DNA of 31,730 bases from an uncultured Bacilli bacterium (GCA_947625425.1 CANQOH010000014.1:1-31730); one strand, 5' to 3'. Counted from the stretch's first letter, positions 15,686 to 23,895 are shown. Program-made: numbers and translations. The notes: generated from the letters alone by a model not told the origin.

Positions 15686-17755
15686 ATGAATAATGAAGTA
15701 AATAATGGCTCTTCAGTTAATCCAGAAAATATGAATCAAACACCTGTTACACCTGAAAATATGAATCAAGCACCTGTATCTGGTAATTCTGTAGATCAAA
15801 ATCAAATCCCTGTACAACAAGTAAATACTCCTAATGTAGAACAACCAACCTTTGATATGGCAAATAATAATGTTGCACCTATGGGACCAACTCCTACTCA
15901 AACTCCTAATGGAAATATGGGAAATAATGGTGGAGTTAATAATGTAGTAAACAAAATTAAATCATTTGGTGTTGTTCCAATTGTTATCGTTGCTGTTGTA
16001 GTAGTAGCCTTAATCGCAGGTATTACTACAAAAGTTGTTACATCAACACCAAAAGCTGTTTTTAAAAGTCAAATAAATAATGCTTTCAAAGCAGTTAATA
16101 AAGCTTTAGATGAATATGATGATTTCGAGAAAAAATTTGAATTATCAAGCAATTCACTATTATTAAAAGGTAGTCTTAAACTTGATTCTAATATGAAGAC
16201 AGATGATGTCGATTTAGAACTATTAAATAAAATGACAATGGCTGGCGAATTAGGAATCGACATTGATAAAGAAACATTATATTTTAGTGGTAGTGTTAAA
16301 GGTGATAAGAATACTTTAGGTGTTAGTGCTTATTACCAAGATGCCAATGCTTATGTTGGTGCCACATTTATGGACGATGTTGTTAAAGTAGAAAGTGAAG
16401 AAATTGATTTCACTGAAATTAAAGAAGCTTTAGAACAATTAAAAGAACAAATGGATAAAGTTGATACAAAGACTTATAATAAACTAGTTAAAAAAGTTAA
16501 CACATCTTTAAATAAAACTCTTGATAGTAAGAACATGAAGAAATCAAGTGGTAAATTTGAAGTAGATGGTAAAAGTGTATCAGCTACTAAAAATAGTCTT
16601 GTTCTAGATGAAGATGCTTTACAACAAATGGTTGAAACATTCTGTGATGAATTACTTGAAGATGATGATTTCTTAAGTGATTTCGCTAAAGTAGCCGAAG
16701 TTGATAAAGGCGATGTTAAAGAAGCTTTAAAAGATCTAAAAGATTCAGCTAAAGATATTGATATGGATGAAGATTTAGTAATCAATATCTGGACAAAAGG
16801 TTTATTAAATTCTGTTGTTGGTCTTAGTGTTGAAGTAGATGAAAAAGAATATTTCTCTATGTATCAAGATGGTAAAAAAGCTGAAATGGTTATCGATAAT
16901 CATGAAAAGAGTGAATATAGTAAATTTAAAGTAGTTGCTTCTTTTGAAGAAAAGAAAGAAGGAACTGATTTTACTGTTAAATACAATGGTGAAAAAGTTG
17001 CTTCAGGTACTATTAGAGAAATATCTGATGAATTAATTGATTTTGATTTATCAGCTGAAGCAGATGGCCAAAAAATTAAACTTTCATTCTATATAAGTCA
17101 AAAAGAAGAAAAGAAATCTATTAAAGGTGACTATAAAATAAAAGTTACTATGAATGATGAATACGTTGGTGTATCAGGTGATTATGAAATTGCTACTGGT
17201 GATATTCCAAGTGTTAATACAAGTAAAGCAGTTGATGCCGATGATTTAGATCAAGAAGAATTATTAGATTCATTGAAGAAAGTTATTGAAGAAGATAGTA
17301 CTTTAAAAGATTTAGTTGGTTCAGAATTAGATGAATTAGAAAAAGCTAATACTCCAACTTTAAACAGTTATGGCATGGCTCCAATCTACGATGAAGACGA
17401 AGCTGTAGATTTATTAAGTAAGAGCAAACCAACAGTATTATTTATTGGTAGTACTTATTATTCAAGCACTTATGAAGTAGATGCTTATAATTTATTTGAA
17501 GCTTTAACAGCTGCGCAAACAGATTTAGATTTCTATAGTTATTACTTAAATTATTACTATGTTGAAGATGCTTTTAAAACTGCTGTTCAAAATGTTGAAT
17601 ATACATGTCGTACAACTACTGAAGGTAGTACAACATGTGAAGATTATCCAGTCATTTATTTAATTAAAGATGGAAAAGTTCAAAAAGCCTTTAAAGGTAC
17701 AGTTACAAAAGAAGAATTAGAACAAGCTTTAAAAGAACTTGGCATACAAGAGTAA
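15686..17755 (+). CDS. Single-pass membrane protein with paralogous ectodomain and degenerate thioredoxin-like C-terminus
   Basis: A 689-residue protein of unknown function. The cytosolic N-terminus (1-92) is Asn/Pro/Gln-rich and contains a tandem PENMNQxPV repeat (about 13-31). A membrane helix spans about 95-114. The ectodomain (about 120-520) is homologous by eye to the protein at 12312. The last 110 residues look like a thioredoxin fold: KPTVLFIGSTYYSSTY where an active-site CxxC would be, then EDYPVIYLIKDGKV matching the cis-Pro strand, then a final helix. The CxxC is missing; C641 and C651 lie elsewhere, just before the cis-Pro block. The upstream AGAGG is a modest ribosome site. A DUF4176-like gene follows 69 bases later behind its own promoter. 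Confidence 0.75.
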   Translation: MNNEVNNGSSVNPENMNQTPVTPENMNQAPVSGNSVDQNQIPVQQVNTPNVEQPTFDMANNNVAPMGPTPTQTPNGNMGNNGGVNNVVNKIKSFGVVPIVIVAVVVVALIAGITTKVVTSTPKAVFKSQINNAFKAVNKALDEYDDFEKKFELSSNSLLLKGSLKLDSNMKTDDVDLELLNKMTMAGELGIDIDKETLYFSGSVKGDKNTLGVSAYYQDANAYVGATFMDDVVKVESEEIDFTEIKEALEQLKEQMDKVDTKTYNKLVKKVNTSLNKTLDSKNMKKSSGKFEVDGKSVSATKNSLVLDEDALQQMVETFCDELLEDDDFLSDFAKVAEVDKGDVKEALKDLKDSAKDIDMDEDLVINIWTKGLLNSVVGLSVEVDEKEYFSMYQDGKKAEMVIDNHEKSEYSKFKVVASFEEKKEGTDFTVKYNGEKVASGTIREISDELIDFDLSAEADGQKIKLSFYISQKEEKKSIKGDYKIKVTMNDEYVGVSGDYEIATGDIPSVNTSKAVDADDLDQEELLDSLKKVIEEDSTLKDLVGSELDELEKANTPTLNSYGMAPIYDEDEAVDLLSKSKPTVLFIGSTYYSSTYEVDAYNLFEALTAAQTDLDFYSYYLNYYYVEDAFKTAVQNVEYTCRTTTEGSTTCEDYPVIYLIKDGKVQKAFKGTVTKEELEQALKELGIQE

Positions 17756-17763
17756 ATTAATAA

Positions 17764-17792
17764 TAGACATCATAAAATAAATATTATATAAT
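17764..17792 (+). promoter_or_regulatory. Sigma-A promoter of the DUF4176-like gene
   Basis: TAGACA (17764-17769), 17-base spacer, TATAAT (17787-17792). It separates this gene transcriptionally from the upstream membrane protein. Confidence 0.7.
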
Positions 17793-17824
17793 TTTTATAG
17801 AGTAAAAAGAGAAGGGATGATAAT

Positions 17825-18220
17825 ATGAACGGTCAAATTGGCGAAAAATATTTACCTGTTGGAACAGTTGTATTGTTACAAAACGGAACAAAAAGAGTAA
17901 TGATTAATGGTTTCTGCACCATGGATGCAAGTAACCCAAATCGTATATTTGATTACTCAGGTGTTCTATTTCCAGAAGGATCATTAAGCTCAGATCAAAC
18001 ATTATTATTTGATCATAATCAAATAGTTAGAGTAGATCATATGGGTTTAGTAGATGATGAAGAAAAAACATTTAAAGTTAAATTGAAAGAAATAGTAGAA
18101 GCTAGTACACAACAAGGTGCACAAAGCAGTGCAACTCCAACACCAATGCCTACTGCTCCACAAACTCCAAGCGCCCCTGTAAATCCACAGGCACCACAAA
18201 ATCCTTTCGCAGGTCAATAA
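17825..18220 (+). CDS. DUF4176-like protein with Pro-rich tail
   Basis: A 131-residue cytosolic protein. Residues 8-78 (YLPVGTVVLLQNGTKRVMIN, then FDYSGVLFPEGSL, then DHNQIVRVDHMGLVDDEE) match my recollection of DUF4176, a small beta-rich family often found in type VII (ESX/Yuk) secretion loci of Firmicutes. Residues 95-131 are a Pro/Thr/Ala/Gln tail (PTPMPTAPQTPSAPVNPQAP) like the N-terminal tails of the membrane proteins at 12312 and 15686. No WXG100 or EssC gene is in the window, so a secretion link rests on family association only. GAAGGGATGA precedes the ATG. A strong terminator follows. Confidence 0.7.
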   Translation: MNGQIGEKYLPVGTVVLLQNGTKRVMINGFCTMDASNPNRIFDYSGVLFPEGSLSSDQTLLFDHNQIVRVDHMGLVDDEEKTFKVKLKEIVEASTQQGAQSSATPTPMPTAPQTPSAPVNPQAPQNPFAGQ

Positions 18221-18225
18221 AAAAT

Positions 18226-18263
18226 AACAATTACTATTTGACAAAGAATAGTAATTGTTTTAT
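18226..18263 (+). terminator. Terminator of the DUF4176-like gene, carrying the next promoter
   Basis: AACAATTACTATT (18226-18238) pairs over 13 bases with AATAGTAATTGTT (18247-18259) around an 8-base loop, followed by a short T-rich run. The loop contains most of the TTGACA -35 box of the downstream promoter. Confidence 0.8.
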
Positions 18264-18266
18264 ATT
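18238..18266 (+). promoter_or_regulatory. Consensus sigma-A promoter of the T-box/proS transcript
   Basis: TTGACA (18238-18243), 17-base spacer, TATATT (18261-18266). The predicted start is near 18273, just upstream of T-box stem I. The -35 lies in the loop of the preceding terminator. Confidence 0.8.
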
Positions 18267-18272
18267 ACATAC

Positions 18273-18480
18273 AACATGTTGATTGGGACATAATTACTTA
18301 CTTCCTTATTCAAAGAGAGCTTAGGTTGGTGAAATTAAGCAATAATAGTAAGTTATTCCTACCCATAAGTGAAATATGAAAATATTTCCGGATATATATC
18401 CGTTATCAAAATGAGTATATAAGGATGGTACCGTGCATATTGCACTCCTTGGCGTACCATCCTTTTTATTTTATAGGAAG
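18273..18480 (+). promoter_or_regulatory. Proline-specific T-box leader (riboswitch) with terminator
   Basis: Transcription control by uncharged tRNA-Pro. Stem I runs from GGG (18285-18287) to CCC (18362-18364), with ACTTAC/GTAAGT pairing, an AGAGAG bulge region and a GGTTGGTGAAA apical block. The specifier is CCT (18358-18360), a Pro codon followed by A, matching the downstream proS. Stem III is the perfect palindrome CGGATATATATCCG (18389-18402). The T-box TGGTACCGTG starts at 18426; its TGGT can pair with the ACCA end of tRNA-Pro. The terminator pairs GGATGGTAC (18423-18431) with GTACCATCC (18454-18462), then T5. An inner GTGCA/TGCAC hairpin sits within it. Confidence 0.93.
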
Positions 18481-18487
18481 TGATAAT

Positions 18488-18550
18488 ATGTTGAGATTAT
18501 CTAAACGACCGAATATTAAAAATAAAATATTAATAGGAGGTCTAAAATGA
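18488..18550 (+). CDS. Candidate 20-codon ORF between the T-box and proS
   Basis: ATG at 18488 is preceded at a good distance by AGGAAGTGAT. The frame encodes MLRLSKRPNIKNKILIGGLK and stops with TGA at 18548-18550, which overlaps the proS ATG as ATGA. The ORF runs through the proS Shine-Dalgarno (GGAGG). The layout would couple translation of proS to that of the small ORF. It contains one Pro codon (CCG) next to a CGA Arg codon, both uncommon in this AT-rich DNA. No function is recognised; it may be a coupling leader or simply chance. Confidence 0.45.
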   Translation: MLRLSKRPNIKNKILIGGLK

Positions 18551-20244
18551 AAATAAGTAAAAGTTTTTTCTTCACCTTACGTGAAGATGCTAAAGATGAA
18601 GAAAGTAAAAGTGGAAATTTACTAGTTCGTAGTGGAATGATTAAAAAAGTCGGAGCTGGTATATATATGTTTTTACCAATGGGGTTAAAAACCATTGATA
18701 AAATAAAACAAATAGTTAAAGAAGAAATGGATAATGCTGAAGCCCAAGAATTACTAATGCCAAGCTTAATTCCAAGTGAATATTATGAAAAATGCGGTCG
18801 TGTCGAAGCTTTTGGTAATGATATGTTTAATCTTCATGATCGTTATAATAAAAATTTAGTTTTGGGTCCAACTCATGAAGAATTATTTACAATTGCTGCT
18901 AAAGCAATGGTTAATAGTTATAAAGATTTACACTTTACCTTATATCAACAAGCAGATAAATTTAGAGATGAACCACGTCCAAGATATGGCTTAATTCGTG
19001 TTCGTGAATTCATCATGAAAGATGCTTATTCTTTTGATAAAGATGAAGAAAATTTAAATATTTCATATGATAATATGAAGAAAGCTTATAACAAAATCTA
19101 TGATCGTCTAGGTATTAATTATAAAATAGTTAGATCAGATTGTGGTGCTATGGGCGGAACCTTATCTGAAGAATACCAAGCCATAACTGATATTGGTGAA
19201 GATACAATCGTCCTATGTGATAAATGTGGTTATTCAAGTAATTTAGAAGTAACTGAATGTCTTAGTAAAATAAATGACCAAGAAAAAGAATTAGAATTAC
19301 AAATGGTTGAAACCCCTCATCAAGAAACTATCGAAGATGTTTGTCATTACTTAAAAATTGATGTTAAAAAATCTGTTAAAGCTTTACTAATGAATATCAA
19401 TAATGAATTAGTCGTCTTCTTTATTCGTGGTGATCGTGAACTTAACGAAAGTAAAGTTTGTAAAGTTTTAAAATGTCAAGAAGTTAACTTCGCTAATGAT
19501 GAATTAATAGCTACTAGTAATGCTGTTCCAGGTTATACCGGACCAATTAATTTAAAAGCCAAAATCGTTATTGATAATGAAATACTAAAAATGAAAAATT
19601 TCTGTTGTGGTGCCAACAAAGAAGGCTATCATTATATCAATGCTAATCTAAAAGACTTTAAATATGATATAGCTGCTGATATTGTCAATGTTAAAGAAGA
19701 CGATATATGTCCAAACTGTGGTGGTAATATCTATTTTAAAAAAGGAATTGAAATAGGTAATCTTTTCAAATTAGGTACTAAATATTCTGAAAAACTAGGT
19801 TTAACTTACTTAGATGAAAATAATATTGAACATCCAGTTGTCATGGGTTGTTATGGCTTAGGAGTTGGTCGAATCCTAGCTAGTATCATTGAACAAAATA
19901 ATGATGAAAATGGTCTTATCTTACCAATGAATATTGCACCATATCAAGTCGCTTTAGTTCAAATAGATATGAAAAATAATGAACAAACGCAAATAGCTGA
20001 AGACATTTATGAAGAACTTCAAAAACATAACATCGAAGTAATCTATGATGACCGTGATGAAAGACCAGGCGTTAAATTTAAAGATATGGATTTAATCGGG
20101 ATTCCATTACGTATTACCATCGGTAAAAAAATAACTGAAGGTAAGATAGAATTCAAAGAAAGAAGAACCGGTAACCAAGAAGATGTTGATATTAAAGACA
20201 TTGTAAACAAGATTGTAGAATATATTAAAGATGACTTAAAATAA
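18547..20244 (+). CDS. proS: Prolyl-tRNA synthetase, bacterial (ProS type 1)
   Basis: Charges tRNA-Pro. The 565-residue length and features match bacterial-type ProRS with an editing insertion. In order: N-terminal MKISKSFFFTLREDAKD; TxE loop GPTHEE (108-113); motif 2 FRDEPRPRYGLIRVREF (139-155); editing insertion domain (about 240-375) with YTGPINL; motif 3 GCYGLGVGR (434-442); and an anticodon-binding domain (about 465-565). Two CxxC pairs (C214/C217 and C378/C381) bracket the insertion and may bind metal, which is less common in this family. GGAGG lies 7 bases ahead of the ATG. Expression is governed by the proline T-box upstream. A terminator overlaps the last codons. Confidence 0.97.
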   Translation: MKISKSFFFTLREDAKDEESKSGNLLVRSGMIKKVGAGIYMFLPMGLKTIDKIKQIVKEEMDNAEAQELLMPSLIPSEYYEKCGRVEAFGNDMFNLHDRYNKNLVLGPTHEELFTIAAKAMVNSYKDLHFTLYQQADKFRDEPRPRYGLIRVREFIMKDAYSFDKDEENLNISYDNMKKAYNKIYDRLGINYKIVRSDCGAMGGTLSEEYQAITDIGEDTIVLCDKCGYSSNLEVTECLSKINDQEKELELQMVETPHQETIEDVCHYLKIDVKKSVKALLMNINNELVVFFIRGDRELNESKVCKVLKCQEVNFANDELIATSNAVPGYTGPINLKAKIVIDNEILKMKNFCCGANKEGYHYINANLKDFKYDIAADIVNVKEDDICPNCGGNIYFKKGIEIGNLFKLGTKYSEKLGLTYLDENNIEHPVVMGCYGLGVGRILASIIEQNNDENGLILPMNIAPYQVALVQIDMKNNEQTQIAEDIYEELQKHNIEVIYDDRDERPGVKFKDMDLIGIPLRITIGKKITEGKIEFKERRTGNQEDVDIKDIVNKIVEYIKDDLK

Positions 20245-20256
20245 GTCATCTTTTTT
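20230..20256 (+). terminator. Terminator overlapping the end of proS
   Basis: GATGACTTA (20230-20238) pairs with TAAGTCATC (20242-20250) around AAA, then six Ts. The left arm is coding and the TAA stop is in the right arm. The next promoter's TG begins at the last T. Confidence 0.85.
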
Positions 20257-20264
20257 GCTATACT
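20256..20264 (+). promoter_or_regulatory. Extended -10 promoter of the 637-residue protein gene
   Basis: TGCTATACT (TATACT at 20259-20264) starts in the T-run of the proS terminator. The predicted leader is only about 10 bases, just enough for the AGGTGAT ribosome site. Confidence 0.5.
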
Positions 20265-20280
20265 GATAGTAGGTGATAAT

Positions 20281-22194
20281 ATGGAAAATACTTTTCAGAA
20301 ACTTTGCCAATATTACTTAAATGAAATCGAAGAAAACAAAGAAGAATTAGCCGCATTAATCGCCCAAACATCACCAGATACTGTAAAGAAAGCTGAAGAA
20401 TTAGTAAGTAAGATAAAAGCTAAAGTTAATGAACTTGGTTTTAATACTGACTTCAGTTCTTTTTGTGATATGATTGAACACTATATCAAAAATAAAAAAG
20501 AATTTACTTATGATGAAAAAGTTGAATTCTTAAAAGTTCTAATTAGTTTATCTAAAGTATATGGTATCGATTTACGTGAAGAATTATCTCGATATAGTAC
20601 ACCAAAAGAACAAGATTATAATATTGAAGAAACTAATTTATTCTATCGTTTTTGTCGTTATAATCTAGAACCTAATAATGATGTTAATGAATTTAATACT
20701 TTAAAACAACTATCTGAAAAAGAAAATATAAATTATAAAGACTTGCAAAAAAAATCCTTAATATTTATTGAAGATATCAAAATTCATATTGAAAAATTAG
20801 GTCTTAAAATAACTGATAATTACTTTGATAATATGTTAAATCAATATATTAAAGTCAAAGCAGATCTAACATATGAAACCAAAGTTGAATACTTAAAAAT
20901 CCTATTATATCTATCTGAAATATATGATTTAAACTTAAGAGAAATATATACTTCTAAAAAAATAGAAAGTTTAAATAGCCCAGCTAAAATATCTAATATC
21001 TTAGATGATGATATTTTACTAAAAGATTTATTAATTAATCGTTATGATCACGGCTACTTTGATATTAAAGAATACACTTTAAAAGAAGAAGTAGGTAAAT
21101 CTAAAGTTAAAGATTATAATCATCTTAAAATGTTAGCTGATTTATCTTATCGTTTATATAGTATTCTAATTGATAAACTAAATAATTATGCTTATGATGA
21201 TGTTAATCCTTTATATAGTAAATTAATCGGCGAAGATGAATTAAGTCGTTTAAGTTCTTTATCGCGTGAAGATATTTATGAAATTCTCGAATTTATTTCA
21301 TACTTAAATAACGAAGCTGAACAAAATCCTCAATTACGTATTATGGAAAAATATAATATGTCTTTAAATCTATATAAATTTATTAAAGAATCGCAAAAGT
21401 GTTTTGATTTCTATGATAAAGTAATTGGTCTTGGTAACCATAATTTATTTAATCCACAAGAAGCTTCTAATAATATAACTATTAATCTTAATGGTTCAGT
21501 CTTTGAAACGGAATTCATTGTTAATGAATATATCAAAAAATGTATTGAGAATAATCTAAATTATGAATTAACAGGTGAACTAAATGAATCACAAAATCAT
21601 TCTCAAATATTAACAATTTATTTATATGCTAATGAAGAAGACTTAAAACTTAAATTATCATTCCTTGATTCTATCTTTAAGATTCATCGTGATTTAAAAA
21701 AATCATTTATATCTCCATTAAAATGTTCTATTCGTCTTAATGATTCTTTATATGGTATCTTTAATCGTTATATCGCTGATAAAAATGATTATATTGAATA
21801 TTTTAATAACTTAGCTGAAGTATCTTATTATCGTGTTTTAGCTAAAGTAGTTCTACCTAAAATAACTGAAGAAAAAGTAACAACAATGATTGAAGACTTT
21901 ATTAATTTTAAAAATATGGAAACAAGTCCTACAGAACCTCATAATCCAATTCATATTAAATTTAATACTTTTACTTTTGATGTTATTAAAGACTTAATAA
22001 ATCAATATATTCCTTTAGTAAATGATATCCTAAATTCTTATATTGAATTATCTAACTCAAAAGAAACAATGATTGAAGAATTTAAAAAATCTTTACTATA
22101 TCTTCATAATAAATGTTTAAATAAAGATAAAAATCATCCTAGTAATCTTTCATTACAAGATGAATATCTTCAAATAATTATTCCTTGTGAATAA
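20281..22194 (+). CDS. Large helical protein of unknown function with an internal duplication
   Basis: A 637-residue soluble, charged, mostly helical protein without signal peptide or membrane segments. I do not recognise it. Its N-terminal third contains two copies of one domain: residues about 5-105 (FQKLCQYYL, KVNELGF, FTYDEKVEFLKVLISLSKVY, DLREEL) and about 121-225 (FYRFCRYNL, HIEKLGL, LTYETKVEYLKILLYLSEIY, NLREIY). The remainder (about 240-637) has no obvious repeat. AGGTGATA precedes the ATG. It lies between proS and a YjdF-like membrane protein gene, 42 bases apart, in an AT-rich gap without a clear terminator. A scaffold or regulator would be speculation. Confidence 0.75.
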   Translation: MENTFQKLCQYYLNEIEENKEELAALIAQTSPDTVKKAEELVSKIKAKVNELGFNTDFSSFCDMIEHYIKNKKEFTYDEKVEFLKVLISLSKVYGIDLREELSRYSTPKEQDYNIEETNLFYRFCRYNLEPNNDVNEFNTLKQLSEKENINYKDLQKKSLIFIEDIKIHIEKLGLKITDNYFDNMLNQYIKVKADLTYETKVEYLKILLYLSEIYDLNLREIYTSKKIESLNSPAKISNILDDDILLKDLLINRYDHGYFDIKEYTLKEEVGKSKVKDYNHLKMLADLSYRLYSILIDKLNNYAYDDVNPLYSKLIGEDELSRLSSLSREDIYEILEFISYLNNEAEQNPQLRIMEKYNMSLNLYKFIKESQKCFDFYDKVIGLGNHNLFNPQEASNNITINLNGSVFETEFIVNEYIKKCIENNLNYELTGELNESQNHSQILTIYLYANEEDLKLKLSFLDSIFKIHRDLKKSFISPLKCSIRLNDSLYGIFNRYIADKNDYIEYFNNLAEVSYYRVLAKVVLPKITEEKVTTMIEDFINFKNMETSPTEPHNPIHIKFNTFTFDVIKDLINQYIPLVNDILNSYIELSNSKETMIEEFKKSLLYLHNKCLNKDKNHPSNLSLQDEYLQIIIPCE

Positions 22195-22236
22195 TTATTT
22201 TTTTATTTAAATATATTTTTAAAAAGGGTAGATAAT

Positions 22237-23055
22237 ATGTTTAAAATAATTAAAAATAAAATATTAAGTGTTAATAAGTATAGTTCAAAATCTTCTGTAA
22301 TCGTTTATTTTATTTTACGTTTTCTAATTGTTACTTGTATGATTCTTGAATTTATAAGAGGGGACCTAAATAATGCTATTCTTTGTTTAATATCTTTAAT
22401 CTTATTTTTTTTTCCGATGTTTATTAAACGAAAATTTAAAATAGAATTACCTAATGTTTTAGAAATAATTATTCTTTTATTTATCTATGCTGCTGAAATA
22501 TTAGGGGAGATTAATAACTTTTATGGCACTATTCCATACTGGGATACTATTCTTCATACCATTAATGGTTTTCTAGCCGCTGGTGTTGGCTTATCTTTAA
22601 TTGATTTACTTAATAAAAATGTTAATAACATTAAACTATCTCCCATCTTTGTCTGTCTTGTTTCTTTTTGCTTCTCTATGACAATTGGTATCTTTTGGGA
22701 ATTCTATGAATACTTTTCTGATAATTCATTATTACAAACTGATATGCAAAAAGATCGTTATCTTACTAAAATTAATAGTACTTTATTAAATGAAGATAAA
22801 AAGAATATTCCCTTAAAAATTGATAATATTAAATATACTGAAATATATTATTTAAATAAATATCATAATTTAGATAAAATAACGATTAAAAATGGTTATT
22901 TAGATATTGGTTTAAATGATACAATCAAAGATTTATTTGTTAACTTTATAGGTGCTTTATCTTTTAATATCTTTGGTTACTTCTATCTTTCTAATAAAGA
23001 CAAATTTAAATTTTTACAACATTTTATTTTAAAAAGACAAGAATTACCTAATTAA
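22237..23055 (+). CDS. YjdF/DUF2238-like integral membrane protein
   Basis: A 272-residue polytopic membrane protein with about six hydrophobic segments (about 21-40, 44-62, 73-90, 105-123, 135-154 and 233-252). Conserved-looking blocks match what I recall of the YjdF/DUF2238 family: YWDTILHTINGF at 101-112, GIFWEFYEYFSD at 151-162, and NDTIKDLFVNFIGA near 225-238, each with charged residues inside membrane segments. A non-membrane insertion of about 60 residues lies between the second and third of these blocks. Function is unknown in the family. AAAGGG precedes the ATG. It probably continues the transcript of the upstream gene. Confidence 0.7.
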   Translation: MFKIIKNKILSVNKYSSKSSVIVYFILRFLIVTCMILEFIRGDLNNAILCLISLILFFFPMFIKRKFKIELPNVLEIIILLFIYAAEILGEINNFYGTIPYWDTILHTINGFLAAGVGLSLIDLLNKNVNNIKLSPIFVCLVSFCFSMTIGIFWEFYEYFSDNSLLQTDMQKDRYLTKINSTLLNEDKKNIPLKIDNIKYTEIYYLNKYHNLDKITIKNGYLDIGLNDTIKDLFVNFIGALSFNIFGYFYLSNKDKFKFLQHFILKRQELPN

Positions 23056-23102
23056 ACCTAATGTAAAAGGCCAATAAAAATACTAATAAATAAAAGTATC
23101 TA

Positions 23103-23111
23103 TGTTATAAT
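23103..23111 (+). promoter_or_regulatory. Extended -10 promoter of the phospholipase C-like gene
   Basis: TGTTATAAT (TATAAT at 23106-23111), no convincing -35, about 10 bases of leader before the ATG at 23127. Confidence 0.55.
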
Positions 23112-23126
23112 TAGTATGGTGATAAT

Positions 23127-23756
23127 ATGGCATCAGCTATCATACATTTATGTGTTGCAAAAGAAGTTAATAAATATCTAGGAATGGATGAATATCAATT
23201 ATTATTAGGTTCTATAGCTCCTGATATTTCTAAACAAATAGGTGAAACAAAAGAAATATCTCATTTCTTAGATCATAGTAATGAAGATGATATTCCTAAT
23301 ATTAATAACTTTTTAAATAAGTATAAAGATGATTTATCTAATCCTTTTACGATGGGTTATTTTATTCATTTATTAACTGATAAATATTGGTTTAGAGATT
23401 ATATATATCACTTTATTGATCGTTATGCTAATGATCAAAATAAAAAGAAATTAACTTATACGGCTATTAAAGATGTTATATATAATGATTATACTAATAT
23501 TAATATTGATTTAATTGATAAGTATATGTTACCTCTAGATATCTTTTATACTGATTTTCGCATGCCAACATCTAAAATAAATGAAATACCTCTTACTAAA
23601 CTTCCAATATTAATTGAAAAAATGGGTTTAATAATTGAAGAGAGTAAAGAAGAAAAAACCTTTATGTTTGATACTAAAGAAATAATTGCTTTCATCGAAG
23701 AAACAGCTAAATATATTATCAAAGATATTCAAATGTTAAGAATTAAGGAAGATTAA
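23127..23756 (+). CDS. Zinc-dependent phospholipase C-like protein
   Basis: A 209-residue protein that begins MASAIIHLCVAKEVN and continues LLLGSIAPD, the pattern of a large family of uncharacterised zinc-dependent phospholipase C/S1-P1 nuclease-fold proteins. Likely metal ligands are H7, D33 (APD), H46 or H50 (ISHFLDHS), and H81 with D85 (YFIHLLTDKYW). There is no signal peptide: the short N-terminal hydrophobic part belongs to the fold. It is a single gene with its own promoter and terminator, the latter overlapping its stop. GGTGATA precedes the ATG. The fold call is fairly sound; the substrate is unknown. Confidence 0.75.
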   Translation: MASAIIHLCVAKEVNKYLGMDEYQLLLGSIAPDISKQIGETKEISHFLDHSNEDDIPNINNFLNKYKDDLSNPFTMGYFIHLLTDKYWFRDYIYHFIDRYANDQNKKKLTYTAIKDVIYNDYTNINIDLIDKYMLPLDIFYTDFRMPTSKINEIPLTKLPILIEKMGLIIEESKEEKTFMFDTKEIIAFIEETAKYIIKDIQMLRIKED

Positions 23757-23770
23757 AAATCTTCTTTTTT
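23748..23770 (+). terminator. Terminator overlapping the end of the phospholipase C-like gene
   Basis: GAAGATT (23748-23754) pairs with AATCTTC (23758-23764) around AAA, then six Ts. The stop TAA is at the stem-loop junction. Confidence 0.8.
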
Positions 23771-23829
23771 AATTAAATAAAATACGAAAATCTAAAAACT
23801 AAAAAGTCCCATAAACTATTTCCAAATTA

Positions 23830-23858
23830 TTGACTAAAGATAGTAAATATTATATATT
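23830..23858 (+). promoter_or_regulatory. Sigma-A promoter of the camelysin-like surface protein gene
   Basis: TTGACT (23830-23835), 17-base spacer, TATATT (23853-23858). As with truB, the TTG of the -35 is the start of a falsely extended ORF. Confidence 0.75.
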
Positions 23859-23895
23859 TATATTAAGAAAATTTGTAGAATCGAGTGTGCATATT

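Noticed and set aside
16474..16785. Antisense ORF of 103 codons within the 15686 gene (and similar Ser-rich minus-strand ORFs)
   Set aside because: These are shadows of Asp/Glu/Lys-rich coding sequence read backwards, without ribosome sites or family features.
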